Both the position numbers and the translations under genes were made by a program. A stretch of 64,000 nucleotides of DNA from CAMDHY01 sp046156265. GTDB lineage: Bacteria; Pseudomonadota; Alphaproteobacteria; Rhizobiales; Segnochrobactraceae. Every line of letters starts with the position of its first letter. Positions within the stretch are counted from its first letter, which is position 1. The notes below the pieces were generated by a model. It did not search any database. It saw nothing but the letters and a program-made list of their open reading frames with translations, and was not told the origin of the DNA. This document shows, in pieces, positions 62,442 through 64,000 of this stretch. The stretch lies in contig NZ_JAWDIR010000011.1 in NCBI RefSeq assembly GCF_046156265.1, forward strand, positions 310,001 to 374,000, in the 5' to 3' direction.

Positions 62442-62798
62442 ATGGGACAACTTCAGGGACTCAGCGACACTGGTATTGTTGGCGGCATTGTCGGCCTAGT
62501 AATAACAGTTGGCGCGCTTCTGGCGGCATTTGCACCAATAATTTTTTCTATAGCTTCCCGCGATATAGTTTCTATATGTGTATCCATATGCGCAACAGTG
62601 CTCGCAGGAGCAATCATTGTAGGAAATAGCTCGTTTTTTGGAATTATTATTGCCGCTGCAATATATGGTCCGGCGTTGATATCAGCGTCCATAATCTACG
62701 GATGCTCGCGAATCTGCGAGCACCGAACCCCCAGCGACGCACAAAGCAAGCCGGCGCGATTCAAGCAGCCTGCGGGCCGCCGCGAACCATCGTTGTAG
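62442..62798 (+). CDS. AT-rich membrane protein of unknown function
   Basis: A 118-residue protein with about three membrane helices (residues 10-38, 40-60, 64-86: GIVGGIVGLVITVGALL, IVSICVSICATVLAG, FGIIIAAAIYGPALI) and a basic, hydrophilic C-terminal tail. GGGGAGG precedes the ATG at six bases. Base composition is far more AT-rich than the chromosome. No family recognised. It could be an effector or phage membrane protein; this is a guess. Confidence 0.6.
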   Translation: MGQLQGLSDTGIVGGIVGLVITVGALLAAFAPIIFSIASRDIVSICVSICATVLAGAIIVGNSSFFGIIIAAAIYGPALISASIIYGCSRICEHRTPSDAQSKPARFKQPAGRREPSL

Positions 62799-62849
62799 AT
62801 GCGGCGCCGCATTTGGGCCTCACGCACAACGGACTATGGAGCCCGATAG

Positions 62850-63725
62850 ATGCCCGATCAAGCATCCCGAGCCCGTGTTCAACGGCTTCTGGCGGGTCAG
62901 TTTCGCCGCGACTACGTTATCGACCTGCTATTGTTTCTCAGACAACACGCCGATGGCCGCCCCCTTCTGCAGGAAATCGGACATTTCATTTCGCACCCGA
63001 CGGTACGCGACAGGGGATTCACTCACAATGCTGCTCAAGAATGGGCCTTGTTCGCGGAGTTCGTTCTTGCTCGTAGCATCAGCGGGGAACCACTAAATTT
63101 CAGCAGGTTACCAAATATTGCCCCGAAGTTTTATCGCTTGGTTGCGCGAGGCCTTCCGCCAGAGTCGCTTATGAGGGAGACAGGCATGCGTCCCTCCCAA
63201 GCAAAGGCAAAATTAGAGAGATTCGCTTCAGCTCTTGTCGAGAATGATGACGGAACATGGCGAATAGGCCGTCCACTATCACAGCAGGATTTCAATCTGA
63301 TTGGTTTTGCATCTGGCCTGGTGCTGGCTGATGCTTCATTCACAGCGGAGAAATTGATTGATGAAGTATTTGCAGGGCTTTTAAGTAATTCACTGATAAG
63401 CCGAGATGAGCTGAGGGAAAATAGAGACACTCTCGGCGAGATCTTTCAGCTGATAGTAATCTCGTCAATGCACAACACTGCGATAGCTCTTCCTGTCGGA
63501 GAGCTTGCGTTGATACGAGCGCATCCTAACAGCGATGTGGGTGCAATATCAGTAGACCTCTCAATCCACCTCGACCGCCAGAATTATCCCAAAATTCTCG
63601 TAGCAAAGTCACTATTTTTGTCTTCACTAGAGCCTCAGAGGTTCTGTGATGCCGATCTGATGGCGGATAGTAGTTGGAATTTTGCGATTGACGTAACTAG
63701 TGATCTAAAGCTGTGTCGTCTATGA
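62850..63725 (+). CDS. AT-rich hypothetical protein (291 aa)
   Basis: A 291-residue soluble protein with no recognised domain. The N-terminal half has RDYVIDLLLFLRQHADGRPLLQEIGHFISHP and a later GFTHNAAQEWALFAEFV (given as separate segments: LLLFLRQHADG, LLQEIGHF, AAQEWALF). A helix-turn-helix-like stretch (PPESLMRETGMRPSQAKAKLE, from about 104) is possible. The C-terminal half is mixed and hydrophobic. It is 51 bases downstream of the AT-rich membrane-protein gene; both are compositionally foreign. Confidence 0.62.
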   Translation: MPDQASRARVQRLLAGQFRRDYVIDLLLFLRQHADGRPLLQEIGHFISHPTVRDRGFTHNAAQEWALFAEFVLARSISGEPLNFSRLPNIAPKFYRLVARGLPPESLMRETGMRPSQAKAKLERFASALVENDDGTWRIGRPLSQQDFNLIGFASGLVLADASFTAEKLIDEVFAGLLSNSLISRDELRENRDTLGEIFQLIVISSMHNTAIALPVGELALIRAHPNSDVGAISVDLSIHLDRQNYPKILVAKSLFLSSLEPQRFCDADLMADSSWNFAIDVTSDLKLCRL

Positions 63726-63779
63726 AATGCGCTCTATTGGGTTGGACCTGCTGGGCTTAGGCCGGCTTTGCAGACATGG

Positions 63780-63956
63780 TCACTGCAGTCTTGTCGTCGG
63801 CGCAACGGTGCTCGCCATCTCGCGTGCCGTGGCGATCAGAAGATCCGTCTCCCACTCGCTCGCGTCGCGCCCGTTGCGGTCGTGGAAGGCGGCGACGAGG
63901 TCCGCCCATGCCAGTAGCTCGGCGCCGGAGATGCGGCGGCTGGCGTCGCGTTCCAT
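63780..63956 (-). CDS. Small acidic hypothetical protein (58 aa)
   Basis: A 58-residue frame: ISGAELLAWADLVAAFHDR at 9-27, then ASEWETDLLIATAREMAS, predicted as two helices. Its ATG overlaps the stop of the gene to its right (TGATG), giving the same tight packing as the 61-62 kb operon. Function unknown. Confidence 0.5.
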   Translation of the reverse strand: MERDASRRISGAELLAWADLVAAFHDRNGRDASEWETDLLIATAREMASTVAPTTRLQ

Positions 63957-64000
63957 CACGACACCGCCCGCGGACCGTGCGCCACCATGCGCAGCCGCCC
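63956..64000 (-). CDS. C-terminal end of a gene running off the right edge
   Basis: The last 14 codons (GRLRMVAHGPRAVS and stop) are in an open frame that reaches the window edge. The stop overlaps the next ATG by one base. Too short to identify. Confidence 0.4.
   Translation of the reverse strand, partial: GRLRMVAHGPRAVS

Overview
The window is about 64 kb of GC-rich chromosomal DNA, apparently from an alphaproteobacterium of the Hyphomicrobiales (Rhizobiales). Supporting signs are a MucR/Ros zinc-finger regulator, an aminotransferase-ftsK-lolA block of the rhizobial type, a rhizobial-type Fe/Mn superoxide dismutase, a seven-gene Mrp/Pha antiporter operon, a tripartite tricarboxylate transporter and a rhizobial-style palindromic intergenic repeat. 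Genus cannot be assigned from the sequence.

Layout. 1-5.1 kb: the 3' end of a HerA-like ATPase gene, a palindromic repeat, a P-loop ATPase, a LysE exporter, an M20 dipeptidase overlapping a LOG-family gene, and a PIN-toxin/Phd-antitoxin pair. 5.1-9.6 kb: HAD dehalogenase, branched-chain aminotransferase, superoxide dismutase, three tandem paralogues of a small four-cysteine exported protein, and MucR. 9.9-15.8 kb: mnhABCDEFG on the minus strand with overlapping genes. 16-26.7 kb: msrB-ptrB, a DUF1194 protein, a fourth four-cysteine protein, then lolA, ftsK, an aminotransferase and htpG.

27.2-45.2 kb is a catabolic region. A six-gene minus-strand operon (flavin reductase, luciferase-like monooxygenase, alpha/beta hydrolase, carboxymuconolactone-decarboxylase-like protein, two beta-hydroxyacid dehydrogenases) is divergent from a LysR regulator. 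It is followed by tctABC, an LVIVD-type protein, a CocE/NonD hydrolase, a second luciferase-like enzyme, an N,N-dimethylformamidase-like protein, an Ldh2-type dehydrogenase and a DUF72 protein. Together these suggest uptake and oxidative plus hydrolytic breakdown of an organic acid or amide. The substrate is not evident from the sequence.

45.2-60.5 kb: a secreted orphan protein, a YdeP-type molybdopterin oxidoreductase, a Tat-exported nitroreductase-like protein with its MarR regulator behind a promoter buried in palindromes, a 3-hydroxyacyl-CoA/carnitine-type dehydrogenase, an AT-rich RTX gene lying between a degenerate copy of the VIT 3' end and the intact VIT gene, a cytochrome b/PepSY/two-component locus, tRNA-Met, dodecin, a transglutaminase-like protein and an FAD oxidoreductase.

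60.66-64 kb looks like the start of a genomic island next to tRNA-Lys(CTT). It holds a minus-strand string of four overlapping small genes, a ribbon-helix-helix protein, two AT-rich genes of unknown function and short overlapping genes running off the right edge. No integrase is visible inside the window.
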